Assembly: GCF_021742065.1 (NCBI RefSeq)
Contig: NZ_JAKKIE010000018.1
Span: 1 to 64,000 of the forward strand
Direction of reading: 5' to 3'
Length of the DNA stretch: 64,000 bases
Origin: Rhizorhapis sp. SPR117
GTDB lineage: Bacteria > Pseudomonadota > Alphaproteobacteria > Sphingomonadales > Sphingomonadaceae
Part shown: positions 1-7,290 of the stretch, in pieces
Layout: the number at the start of each line of letters is the position of its first letter
Numbering within the stretch: position 1 is the stretch's first letter
Notes under the pieces: generated by a model
What the model saw: the letters and a program-made list of their open reading frames with translations, nothing else
What the model was told of the DNA's origin: nothing
Databases searched by the model: none
Translations under genes and position numbers: made by a program

Positions 1-2
1 TT

Positions 3-203
3 TATGAGCAGACCAGCGTCATCATCACCACCAATCTCAGCTTCAGCGAGTGGGGCGGTGTGTTCGGTGATGCCAAAATGACGACCGCTCTGCTGGATCG
101 GCTAACCCACCACTGCCACATTCTTGAGACTGGCAATGACAGCTTCCGCTTCCGCGCCAGTGCCGCAGCGCCAAAAATCAGAAAGGAAAAACCAACCTCT
201 TGA
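3..203 (+). CDS. istB: IS21-family helper ATPase IstB, C-terminal fragment
   Basis: The last 66 codons of an IstB-like ATP-binding protein; the start lies before the window. The tail contains [20 protein letters not shown], which covers sensor-1 and the following segment typical of IstB/DnaC-like AAA+ ATPases, then [21 protein letters not shown], characteristic of the end of the family. IstB assists the IstA transposase in target-DNA handling. The gene ends 83 bases inside the element's right end, as in other IS21 elements. The reading frame is intact in the visible part, so the element may be complete. Confidence 0.85.
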   Translation, partial: YEQTSVIITTNLSFSEWGGVFGDAKMTTALLDRLTHHCHILETGNDSFRFRASAAAPKIRKEKPTS

Positions 204-234
204 CCCAGCGCCCGCAACGCGGGACATAAACCAG

Positions 235-286
235 CCGGGTCACTTCTCGATGAAAATACCGGGTCACTTCTCAGCGACAATCAACA
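235..286. repeat. IS21 terminal repeats (two direct copies)
   Basis: Two direct copies of CCGGGTCACTTCTC, at 235-248 and 259-272, start 24 bases apart, and the second runs into the element's terminal CAACA. IS21-type ends carry several such transposase-binding repeats. The outermost bases, read on the minus strand, are TGTTGA, and their TGA is used as the stop codon of the interrupted relaxase gene. Confidence 0.75.
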
Positions 287-1333
287 CGTTTCCCGTTCGT
301 TTTGCGCCTTCACCTTGGCATATCGCCCCGTCAGCCGGTGCCAGATGCCGGAAAACCCGCGCGGCAGACGCTCGGCGCGTGCCTTGGTCTCCGCCTGCCA
401 GCGCCGCTCATGCGCGTCGGTAAGGCGTTTCCGTTCTTCCCGCTGGCGCGCCAACAGGTCCGCCTTGCGGAAGTCGATGACAGCCGACCGACGTGCAGCG
501 TCCCGCTCTACGTCTTTGATGAAGGCTTGCAGCTTCGCGTTCATTCCGCCCGAGATTTCGGCTTTGACGTCCTGAACTGAGCGAAGCGCTCGCGCGTCGC
601 CGAACCTTGCCTCAATCTCTTTTGCCTTCACGCCTGCGTACCGCGAGAGCGAATAAACCTCGCCCCGGTAATCGACGGCGACGAAGCCGCGACGGTCGCC
701 TCGGGCGAGCCAGAAGCCGCGCTCTCGCAGCGCCCGGTCAAAGGCCGCCTGGCTGTCGGACCGGTCCCAGCACTGCCGGAACACCGCCTTGAGTTCGCGC
801 GCGTCCAGCCCCGCGCGCGCTGCCTGTTGCCATTCCGCGCGCGTGAAGGTCAGCGGGTCGCGCAGGCTCCGGTCCTGAAGGCCGCGCGGCATGTCCCAAC
901 CATGCTCCATGTAGAGCTTTCGGGACACGTCCCGAAGCTTGATTTTGTAGTGGGGCAGGTTGATTGCGCGCATCCGCTCCGCGTCGATCCGCGACCAAAC
1001 GGCATGAGCGTGCCGCCTCCCGTCCTTCTCGTGAAAGACGATGGCGCGCGGCTGGTTCTCCAGCCCGAGCTTTCGTTCGACGTCATCGATGGCCTGCTCG
1101 AACGCCTCAATGTTGGCCTGCGCCCCTTCAGGCGGGTTCAGGCTCATCGAAAACAGGTGCTTTTCGCAGCGCGTGCCAGCGGCGATGGCGTCGGCTTCGC
1201 TGAATGCGCCGCGCAAGTCCTCGCTGGCAAAGCCACGCACCTCGTGCAGCTCGACGTGATCGTTGTCGCGCATCGCCAGAAGATAGCGGGCAAGCTGCTG
1301 CCCGCCGCCGCGTTCTTTGGCTTTCAGGATCAT
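281..1333 (-). pseudogene. Relaxase/mobilization nuclease, C-terminus removed by IS21 insertion
   Basis: A 350-residue MobA/VirD2-like relaxase. Near residues 100-117 it has HEKDGRRHAHAVWSRID, the HxDxR-HxH histidine motif that binds the catalytic metal in relaxases. A long Arg/Glu-rich helical region follows. The last codons and the TGA stop (281-283) come from the IS21 terminus, so the native C-terminus is missing. The start ATG at 1333 overlaps the mobC stop by four bases (ATGA), showing a mobC-relaxase transcription unit. The nuclease domain looks intact, so nicking could persist, but any C-terminal primase or coupling region is lost. The family assignment is firm; truncation is inferred from the junction. 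Confidence 0.8.
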
Positions 1334-1752
1334 GGCCCGCCCTCCGGCGACTTGCCGAGAGCGCGAAGAAGCTCAGCCCGCAGGTCCGACACCTCGCGGC
1401 AGGCTTCCTTAAGATCGGCCTCGGTTTCCGGCGTGACGGGAAGAGAGCCCGTGTTCACCGCCTTGGCGAGTTGGTTCAGGTTGGATGAAAGCCGGGACTG
1501 GCCCAACGCACCAAGGACGCGCCCAAGCGCCTCGCGGTCCCCGACCGGGCTATTGCCGCTCTTCTTGCGAGGGCTGGCGTCGTCGCCGAACAGTCGCTCG
1601 CGGATATGCACGCTCAGGGGCTTGCTGCCACGTTCAGTGTCCAGCCGCGCGCGTTCCTCGTGCGTGAGGCGCAGGGAGAACGGTGGCGGATACTTCTTCT
1701 CCGCAGCCTTGACCGTGCCTAAGGCATTAAAGTTTTGGCTTAAATGGGTCAT
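1330..1752 (-). CDS. mobC: MobC-like plasmid mobilization (relaxosome) protein
   Basis: A 140-residue basic protein with PPPFSLRLTHEERARLD near the N-terminus, the ribbon-helix-helix-like start seen in MobC relaxosome proteins. The C-terminal half, SSNLNQLAKAVNTGSLPV followed by a helical stretch, matches the bacterial mobilization protein (MobC) domain. It is expected to bind oriT and help the relaxase open the strands at nic. It overlaps the downstream relaxase by four bases. A perfect palindrome lies immediately upstream of its start (1764-1778), which is where an oriT or autoregulatory site would be expected. Confidence 0.8.
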   Translation of the reverse strand: MTHLSQNFNALGTVKAAEKKYPPPFSLRLTHEERARLDTERGSKPLSVHIRERLFGDDASPRKKSGNSPVGDREALGRVLGALGQSRLSSNLNQLAKAVNTGSLPVTPETEADLKEACREVSDLRAELLRALGKSPEGGP

Positions 1753-1855
1753 CGCCGCACCGCAGACCCTTAGGGTCTAGCTGCGCGAGATGGCGCTCCC
1801 ATTCATCAAGCACCTCGAAGAGAGTGTTCGAACTTTCTCCTGCGAGGTGCACCAT
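1727..1855 (-). CDS. Possible 42-residue small protein upstream of and overlapping mobC
   Basis: A short open frame starts at an ATG (1855) and ends with TAA inside the 5' end of mobC. Its product contains NTLFEVLDEWERHLAQLDPK, which reads like a genuine amphipathic helix rather than random sequence. It has no clear Shine-Dalgarno sequence, is preceded in frame by a stop codon, and spans the palindrome at 1764-1778. I do not recognise the family. It may be a small plasmid gene, a remnant of a longer decayed gene, or chance. Confidence 0.25.
   Translation of the reverse strand: MVHLAGESSNTLFEVLDEWERHLAQLDPKGLRCGDDPFKPKL
1764..1778. promoter_or_regulatory. Perfect palindrome upstream of mobC (candidate oriT or operator)
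   Basis: AGACCCTTAGGGTCT is a perfect 7-1-7 inverted repeat beginning 12 bases upstream of the mobC start. oriT inverted repeats next to nic usually lie directly upstream of mob genes, and MobC proteins often repress their own promoter. I could not identify a nic consensus with confidence. The function is inferred from position only. Confidence 0.4.
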
Positions 1856-2267
1856 TTTCTATTTGAAATCCAATGATTTGCATCGTCGACGGCTGGCCCA
1901 TCAGCGTGCGACGATTCAGAAGCCCTCGAGCGCGGGGAAAGCCTCTCCCAAAGTCGCTAAATCCACCTCGAACACCAAAGCAAAGCAGCCACGGCACCCC
2001 AAGCTGTCATCCATTTCAGCCAAGGGAAGCCCGACCAGGGCTTCCAGGCGCAGAGATTGGCTCGTGGCATCCGGTCATTTTTCTCCCTCCTTGCGCGCCT
2101 CGCCGTCAAATCCGGACGGGCGCGTGTGGGCAGAAGCGAATTGTCCATTTCTGCCCAGAACGCTTCGATCCTGTCGAGCTTGGCCAGGTCGCGGAAGCTC
2201 GATGGCACTGGACAGCTCCGCCGGTGCCATTCATTCCGTCAACGATATAATAGGCCTCACTCATCAT
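1856..2267. other. Non-coding or decayed DNA between the mob genes and ispE
   Basis: About 410 bases lie between the mob region and the ispE stop codon. The minus strand has an 83-codon open frame (1957-2208) whose first half is rich in charged residues, but it has no convincing start or family. Other short frames on that strand look protein-like only in patches, which suggests frameshifted remnants of mobile-element genes. No tRNA, attachment site or terminator is evident. The boundary between mobile and chromosomal DNA is probably here. Confidence 0.4.
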
Positions 2268-3107
2268 TCAGCGTAGCTTTGACGCCATGGTCCACCAACC
2301 AGGCTGGGTGCTTTTCAACTCTGCCGCTGCTTTGTTCAGCGCGTATTCGTCATGTAACAGGGCAAAACAGGTCGCGCCCGATCCCGACATACGGGCAAGC
2401 AAAAGTCCCTCCAGCCCCTCCAATACCGCCAGAACATCGGCGATCTGCGGCACCAAAGCCATGGCTGGGGATTGCAGGTCATTGCGCGCCTGCAAGAGGA
2501 TGTTCGACAGGTTCGATGCAATCAGCGCCCCGCGATCCTGCTGATCCCAACCGGTAAAAACGGCTGCGGTGGAAAGCGAAACCCTCGGATTGACCAGCAA
2601 AAGTGGCATTCCTGAAAGACCATCTATTTCGCGCAGTTCGAGTTCCTCTCCCCGCCCCGTCCCCATCAATGTGCGGCTTACGAAGCAGGCTGGAACGTCG
2701 GAACCAAGCTCCGCCGCAAGAGGCAACATATCGACTGCGCTATCCAGCCCCCACAGCCGGGACAACAGCCGCAATGCCGCCGCCGCGTCCGCCGAACCAC
2801 CGCCGATCCCCGAAGCAACAGGCAGGTTCTTGACCAAATGAATGTCCGCACCCCAAGCGACATCAAAACGTCGCTTCAATATGCGGGCTGCCCGCAGCAC
2901 CAGATTATCCGGTCCGGCATTCAGGTCCCGCGCGAAAGGTCCATCGATAATCAGCGACAGGTCTCCATCCTCTCGCACACTCGCGCTCACCACATCGCCA
3001 TGTTCGGCAAAGGCAAACAAGCTTTCTATCTGATGAAAGCCGTCCGCTCGCCGCGCACGGACATGCAGGGCAAGGTTGATCTTTGCATAAGCGGTTTCGG
3101 TCAGCAT
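2268..3107 (-). CDS. ispE: 4-diphosphocytidyl-2-C-methyl-D-erythritol kinase
   Basis: GHMP-family kinase of the MEP isoprenoid pathway. It phosphorylates the 2-hydroxyl of CDP-methylerythritol using ATP in the cytoplasm. The 279-residue product has the N-terminal AYAKINLALHV motif, the ATP loop VASGIGGGSADAAAALR, and a C-terminal MSGSGATCFAL motif. The ATG at 3107 begins METAYAKIN-type sequence (MLTETAYAKIN); in-frame codons further upstream would overlap the preceding gene. It is the last gene of a minus-strand run etfQO-TPR-ispE, 19 bases after the TPR gene. An essential core gene, and the first chromosomal gene after the mobile scar. Confidence 0.93.
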   Translation of the reverse strand: MLTETAYAKINLALHVRARRADGFHQIESLFAFAEHGDVVSASVREDGDLSLIIDGPFARDLNAGPDNLVLRAARILKRRFDVAWGADIHLVKNLPVASGIGGGSADAAAALRLLSRLWGLDSAVDMLPLAAELGSDVPACFVSRTLMGTGRGEELELREIDGLSGMPLLLVNPRVSLSTAAVFTGWDQQDRGALIASNLSNILLQARNDLQSPAMALVPQIADVLAVLEGLEGLLLARMSGSGATCFALLHDEYALNKAAAELKSTQPGWWTMASKLR

Positions 3108-3126
3108 GACAGGGACGGCGCAGGGG

Positions 3127-4773
3127 TCAAGGCGCGGCAAAATCCGGGCGCAGTCCAAGTCGGATCTTTTTGGCTATACGGCCCTGTTCCTGTTCATCGG
3201 CATAGATATAGGCGGCCTCCCAGGAATAGCGGGCTTCGAAACGCCGGCCCGCCGCCCAATATGCGTCGCCCAGATGTTCGTTGACCGTAGCGTCGTCGGG
3301 GGCGCCCAGCACCGCCCTTTCCAGAACCGGAATCGCTTTTTTCACATCGCCGTTGACATAATGCGCCCATCCCAGCGAATCCGTGATCGCCGGATCGTCC
3401 GGTTTCAAAGCGTTGGCTTTTTCCAGCAGGGCAAGCGCAGCGTCGATATTCTGCCGTCGCTCAATCTGTGCATAGCCCAGATAGTTGAGGATGATCGGTT
3501 CGTTGGGCGCGATTTTCGCCGCCTTTTCAAGTTCCGCCTTTGCCTCATCCCAGCGACCGGCCTGTTCGAGCGCCCCGCCCTTCAACAGATATAAGGACCA
3601 TGGAACGGCTTTCTCGCCAAACATGTCGATCGCTTTTTGATACGCGTCAGCCGCTGCCGTAAAATCGTCGCGACGGGACAGCAGGCCCGCGACACGAGCG
3701 TAATCATTGGCATTGGCATCCGGCGATGCCGCCACGGCCTGCGCCATGTCGAGCGCCCTGTCCTGATCCCCTGCACCCAGCACCGCCGCGATACGCACAT
3801 CATTGGCCATATTGGCGAAAAGCGAAAGCGGCTTTACGGCAGCCATTTCCTGCAATGCAAACTGCGGATGATCTGTCGCCAGCAATTGCCGGGCAACCTC
3901 TATACGACATTCATCCGCCGCAGGATCGGCGAATGACGCAATACGTGCGATGGAGAGAGCCAGATTTTGGCTGTTTTCACCAGACAAGTCGTCCGCCAAT
4001 TGCATGAGCAACCGCGCATAACCCTGCGCTGCGGTGCGGACCTGCAATTTGGGTTTGCGTCCTGACTGAATGGCCGTCCGCAATGCGGCAACATCCTTGT
4101 TTGGGACATTGAGCAGTGCAAGCGCCGCATCCTTGCGTCCCAGATCCGCCAGCCCGGACGCCGCCGTCATCCGAAGGCCGGGCAGCATATTGGTGCGCAA
4201 GGATAGCGCCTGTTCAATGAACGGCATGGCGCCATCCGCATCACGCAGCGCGAGATGCTGCAAAGCCTGATGTTCGGCCAGATAACGCCGCGTCAGCGCA
4301 GCCATTCCACTATCCTGTGGCAGAGCTGGCGGCACATATTTGCCCTCGGAAAGCGAGATCCAGCTCTCCACGATTGGTGCCAGAAAAGAGAAATGCCGTT
4401 CACTGGTCAGCCGCCCCGTCAGGACGCGCGCCTTTGCCAGATCTCGTTTCTGTAATGCATCGGCAAGCAGCAGCAATGGTCCATCGGGTGGCAGGGCCAT
4501 CTCCTGATCGAGAATATGCGCGGCGCGCAACGCCAGCGCCCGATCGCCGCTCTCTATCGCCTGACGATAGGATCGCAGCGCCAGCACCAGACTATTCGGA
4601 TCAAGCGCCAGCGCCTGCCGGTAACTTTTCACCGATTCCGCCAACGCCCCATCGGAGTCGGCCAGACGCGCGCGCGCATAATCTTGCAACGCTTCCTGCC
4701 CGGCATCGATGCTGGCATGGGCCGGAACCGCCAGACCCGACAGTCCTGCAAGCAGGAACAGCGTTGCAATCAT
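3127..4773 (-). CDS. Tetratricopeptide-repeat protein with signal peptide
   Basis: A 548-residue protein starting with a signal peptide (MIATLFLLAGLSGLAVPAHA), so probably periplasmic or outer-membrane associated. Many TPR units follow; clear ones in the C-terminal third include EPIILNYLGYAQIERRQN and PAITDSLGWAHYVNGDVKKA. The start at 4773 lies four bases after the ETF-QO stop, so the genes are probably translated from one message. The GWAHY-type repeat is common in alphaproteobacterial TPR proteins of unknown function. The partner is unknown; TPR arrays usually scaffold protein complexes. Confidence 0.8.
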   Translation of the reverse strand: MIATLFLLAGLSGLAVPAHASIDAGQEALQDYARARLADSDGALAESVKSYRQALALDPNSLVLALRSYRQAIESGDRALALRAAHILDQEMALPPDGPLLLLADALQKRDLAKARVLTGRLTSERHFSFLAPIVESWISLSEGKYVPPALPQDSGMAALTRRYLAEHQALQHLALRDADGAMPFIEQALSLRTNMLPGLRMTAASGLADLGRKDAALALLNVPNKDVAALRTAIQSGRKPKLQVRTAAQGYARLLMQLADDLSGENSQNLALSIARIASFADPAADECRIEVARQLLATDHPQFALQEMAAVKPLSLFANMANDVRIAAVLGAGDQDRALDMAQAVAASPDANANDYARVAGLLSRRDDFTAAADAYQKAIDMFGEKAVPWSLYLLKGGALEQAGRWDEAKAELEKAAKIAPNEPIILNYLGYAQIERRQNIDAALALLEKANALKPDDPAITDSLGWAHYVNGDVKKAIPVLERAVLGAPDDATVNEHLGDAYWAAGRRFEARYSWEAAYIYADEQEQGRIAKKIRLGLRPDFAAP

Positions 4774-4777
4774 GGGC

Positions 4778-6430
4778 CTACATATTGGGATAGTTCGGGC
4801 CTCCGCCGCCTTCTGGGACGACCCAGTTGATATTCTGGGTCGGATCCTTGATGTCGCACGTCTTGCAATGCACGCAATTCTGCGCATTGATCTGGAATCG
4901 GGGCGTCCCTTCTTCCAGTCCCACCACTTCATAAACACCCGCCGGACAATAACGCTGCGCAGGTTCGTCATAAAGCGGCAAATTATGCTGAATGGGAACG
5001 TCCGGGTCTTTTAATTGCAGGTGAACCGGCTGGTCTTCCTCATGATTGGTGTTGGACAGGAACACCGACGACAGACGATCGAAGCTGATAACGCCATCGG
5101 GCTTGGGATAATCAATCTTCGCGCACTGTTCCTTGCGCCAGAGCTTGGTATGGTCGGGTTCGTGCTTCATGGTGAAGGGCAAGCCGATTTTCAGCGTGCG
5201 CATCCACATATCGGTCCCCGCAACCAATGTGCCGAGCGTGCTGCCAAATTTTTCAACGGCGGGCTGGGCATTACGCACCTGCTTCAATTCGCTGGCGATC
5301 CAGCTTGCATTGACGGCATCGCCATAGGCGGTCAGCGCATCGCTCTCTCGCCCTGCCGAAATGGCGGCAAAAGCGGCTTCGGCAGCAAGCATTCCCGACT
5401 TCATCGCCGTGTGGCTGCCCTTGATGCGCGGCACATTCACAAATCCTGCCGAACAGCCGATAAGCGCGCCGCCGGGGAAGCTCAGTTTCGGTATGGACTG
5501 CCATCCGCCTTCATTGATCGCGCGTGCACCATAGGAAACCCGGCGCCCGCCCTCCAGAATTTCGCGGATTTTCGGATGCTGTTTCCAACGCTGAAACTCC
5601 TCGAAGGGCGCAAGATGCGGGTTTTTATAGCCCAGACCGACTACGAAGCCGAGCGCAACCTGCCCATTTTCCTGATGGTACAGAAAGCCGCCGCCATAAG
5701 CATCCGTCAGCGGCCAGCCCTGCGTATGAATGACACGGCCAGGCGCATGTTTGGCGGGATCGATATCCCACAGTTCTTTCAGGCCGATGCCATAGGTTTG
5801 CGGCTGGCAATCGGCCTCCAGATCAAACTGGCGTTTCAATATCTTGGTCAGGTGACCCCGCACGCCTTCTGCGAAAAAGGTATATTTGGCGTGCAGTTCA
5901 AGGCCTGGTTGATAGTCCGGTTTGTGCGCGCCATCGTGCGCCACACCCATATCGCCGGTCGCCACGCCCTTTACCGAACCATCATCGTGATACAGAATTT
6001 CGGCAGCAGCGAAGCCAGGAAATATCTCAACCCCCAGTCCTTCGGCCTGTTCGACAAGCCAGCGGCACAGATTGCCCAGCGATCCAGTATAAGTACCCTT
6101 GTTGTTCATGAACGGCGGCATCAGCAGATGGGGCATTTCCCACTTGCCATTTGCGGACAGGAACCAGTGCTGATTATCATTGACGGGCACGTTGGCGAGG
6201 GGGCAGCCCTGCGTTTTCCATTCCGGCAACAGTTCATCGAGCGCCTTGGGATCGACCACAGCGCCGGATAGAATGTGCGCGCCTACTTCCGATCCCTTTT
6301 CAAGGATGCAGACGGACAGTTCCCGCCCCGCATCATTCGCCAGTTGCTTCAGGCGAATGGCCGCTGAAAGACCCGCAGGTCCCCCACCTACAATCACCAC
6401 ATCATAGGGCATCGATTCCCTGTTATTCAT
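4778..6430 (-). CDS. Electron transfer flavoprotein-ubiquinone oxidoreductase
   Basis: A 550-residue inner-membrane-associated FAD and 4Fe-4S enzyme that passes electrons from ETF (fatty- and amino-acid dehydrogenases) to ubiquinone. The N-terminus has the Rossmann motif DVVIVGGGPAGLSAAIRLKQ. The C-terminus has the ferredoxin-like cluster CVHCKTCDIKDP plus an upstream YCPAGVYEV cysteine, and ends NINWVVPEGGGGPNYP, all typical of the family. The ATG at 6430 has a good GGAGA site nine bases upstream. The etfAB genes are not in the window. It leads the operon with the TPR protein and ispE. Confidence 0.95.
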   Translation of the reverse strand: MNNRESMPYDVVIVGGGPAGLSAAIRLKQLANDAGRELSVCILEKGSEVGAHILSGAVVDPKALDELLPEWKTQGCPLANVPVNDNQHWFLSANGKWEMPHLLMPPFMNNKGTYTGSLGNLCRWLVEQAEGLGVEIFPGFAAAEILYHDDGSVKGVATGDMGVAHDGAHKPDYQPGLELHAKYTFFAEGVRGHLTKILKRQFDLEADCQPQTYGIGLKELWDIDPAKHAPGRVIHTQGWPLTDAYGGGFLYHQENGQVALGFVVGLGYKNPHLAPFEEFQRWKQHPKIREILEGGRRVSYGARAINEGGWQSIPKLSFPGGALIGCSAGFVNVPRIKGSHTAMKSGMLAAEAAFAAISAGRESDALTAYGDAVNASWIASELKQVRNAQPAVEKFGSTLGTLVAGTDMWMRTLKIGLPFTMKHEPDHTKLWRKEQCAKIDYPKPDGVISFDRLSSVFLSNTNHEEDQPVHLQLKDPDVPIQHNLPLYDEPAQRYCPAGVYEVVGLEEGTPRFQINAQNCVHCKTCDIKDPTQNINWVVPEGGGGPNYPNM

Positions 6431-6501
6431 TGCTTTCTCCTTGCCGCGCGGCCATGTCCTTCCGGTCGTCGCACTTCGTTCACGCTTGACCAGATTACCC
6501 G

Positions 6502-6528
6502 ATGTTCGAACATTGACCGTTTCGTCAA
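6502..6528. promoter_or_regulatory. Two adjacent palindromes in a divergent promoter region
   Basis: Between the divergent ETF-QO and UDG-like genes lie ATGTTCGAACAT (6502-6513, perfect palindrome) and TTGAC-N6-GTCAA (6513-6528). Their adjacency in a 128-base divergent intergenic region suggests a regulator site controlling one or both genes. It does not fit the GTTC-N7-GTTC LexA pattern. No regulator is identified. Confidence 0.35.
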
Positions 6529-6558
6529 CCTCAGACTCTATCTTTCCTGCGGGGTACA

Positions 6559-7290
6559 ATGGAATATCGAACAGATCATCCCATAGGCAATCTACTTGGC
6601 TGGTGGCAACTGGCTGGTGTCGATTTACCTGTGTCGGACCACGGCCATGGATGGTTGACGCCCGCCGCTGAACCTGCAAAGTCCATAGCGTCTGCGGCCG
6701 CCATCAATCCTGTATCCCCCCAATCAGGCGGCGAAATGCCGTCCAGCCTCCCCAAATTTCTGTCCTGGCTGAAGACCAGCCCGGACGTTCCGGAGGCCGC
6801 ATGGACGAACAACAGAATTTTACCCGACATCGCCCAACCGCGCGATGTCATGGTCATTTCCGACATGCCCGACGCCGAAGACATGCAGGCAGGCATCCTC
6901 TTTTCGTCCGGAGTCGGACGCCTGCTGGATGCCATGCTTGGCGCGATCGGGCTTGGCCGGGATGCAATCTACTTGTGCTCGCTCGCCAGCGCACGTCCGC
7001 CTGGGGGAATGTTCGATCCATCCACCGCCGAACGACTGGCCCACATCATGCGGCGGCACATATCTCTTGCTGCACCAAAAACACTGTTATTGCTCGGCGA
7101 CAAGACCAGTCGTGCCCTGTTGACGGCCGACACCCTGACAGGGACAGGAAAATTACCATTGCTTAACCATGATCGTGGCAGTGTAAGCACCATAGCCACG
7201 TTCCATCCGCGTTTTTTGATGCGGCACGCTGCCGCAAAGCGCGAATGCTGGAACGACCTGCAAATGCTGTTGAAGGAAATAGCGTCTTGA
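6559..7290 (+). CDS. Uracil-DNA-glycosylase superfamily protein lacking the Fe-S cysteines
   Basis: A 243-residue protein. Its C-terminal part, IATFHPRFLMRHAAAKRECW, matches the HPs-type motif of family 4/5 uracil-DNA glycosylases, and ISDMPDAEDMQAG with GVGRLLDAML occupies the place of their GEAPG..ED..G...G..LL motif. The protein has only two cysteines, so it cannot carry the four-cysteine 4Fe-4S cluster of family 4, and motif A is altered. It may be a divergent or inactive glycosylase. The N-terminal 70 residues are low-complexity. Its TGA overlaps the TTG start of the next gene. Confidence 0.7.
   Translation: MEYRTDHPIGNLLGWWQLAGVDLPVSDHGHGWLTPAAEPAKSIASAAAINPVSPQSGGEMPSSLPKFLSWLKTSPDVPEAAWTNNRILPDIAQPRDVMVISDMPDAEDMQAGILFSSGVGRLLDAMLGAIGLGRDAIYLCSLASARPPGGMFDPSTAERLAHIMRRHISLAAPKTLLLLGDKTSRALLTADTLTGTGKLPLLNHDRGSVSTIATFHPRFLMRHAAAKRECWNDLQMLLKEIAS

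Larger units (their letters stand above)
1..286 (+). mobile_element. Right end of an IS21-family insertion sequence (partial)
   Basis: The window opens inside an IS21-type element. It contains the tail of the IstB helper gene (ending at 203) and then about 80 bases of terminal DNA with two related repeats that both begin CCGGGTCACTTCTC, at 235 and 259. Read from outside inwards, the terminus starts TGTTGATTGTCGCTG. This fits the TG...CA ends and multiple terminal repeats known for IS21 elements. The outer boundary at 286 is inferred from that TG end; the other end and the target duplication lie outside the window. The element cuts off the C-terminus of the relaxase gene that follows. Confidence 0.8.

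Noticed and set aside
1826..1855. tRNA 3'-end-like stretch (GTTCGAAC ... GGTGCACCA) as a possible attachment site
   Set aside because: The T-stem does not pair around TTCGAAC, and no D- or anticodon arm precedes it.
1957..2208. 83-codon open frame on the minus strand near the mob region
   Set aside because: Only its first half looks protein-like, it lacks a credible start, and there is no family; noted as possible remnant only.
5015..6271. 418-codon open frame opposite the ETF-QO gene
   Set aside because: A mirror frame of a well-identified gene in GC-rich DNA; no domain, no ribosome site.
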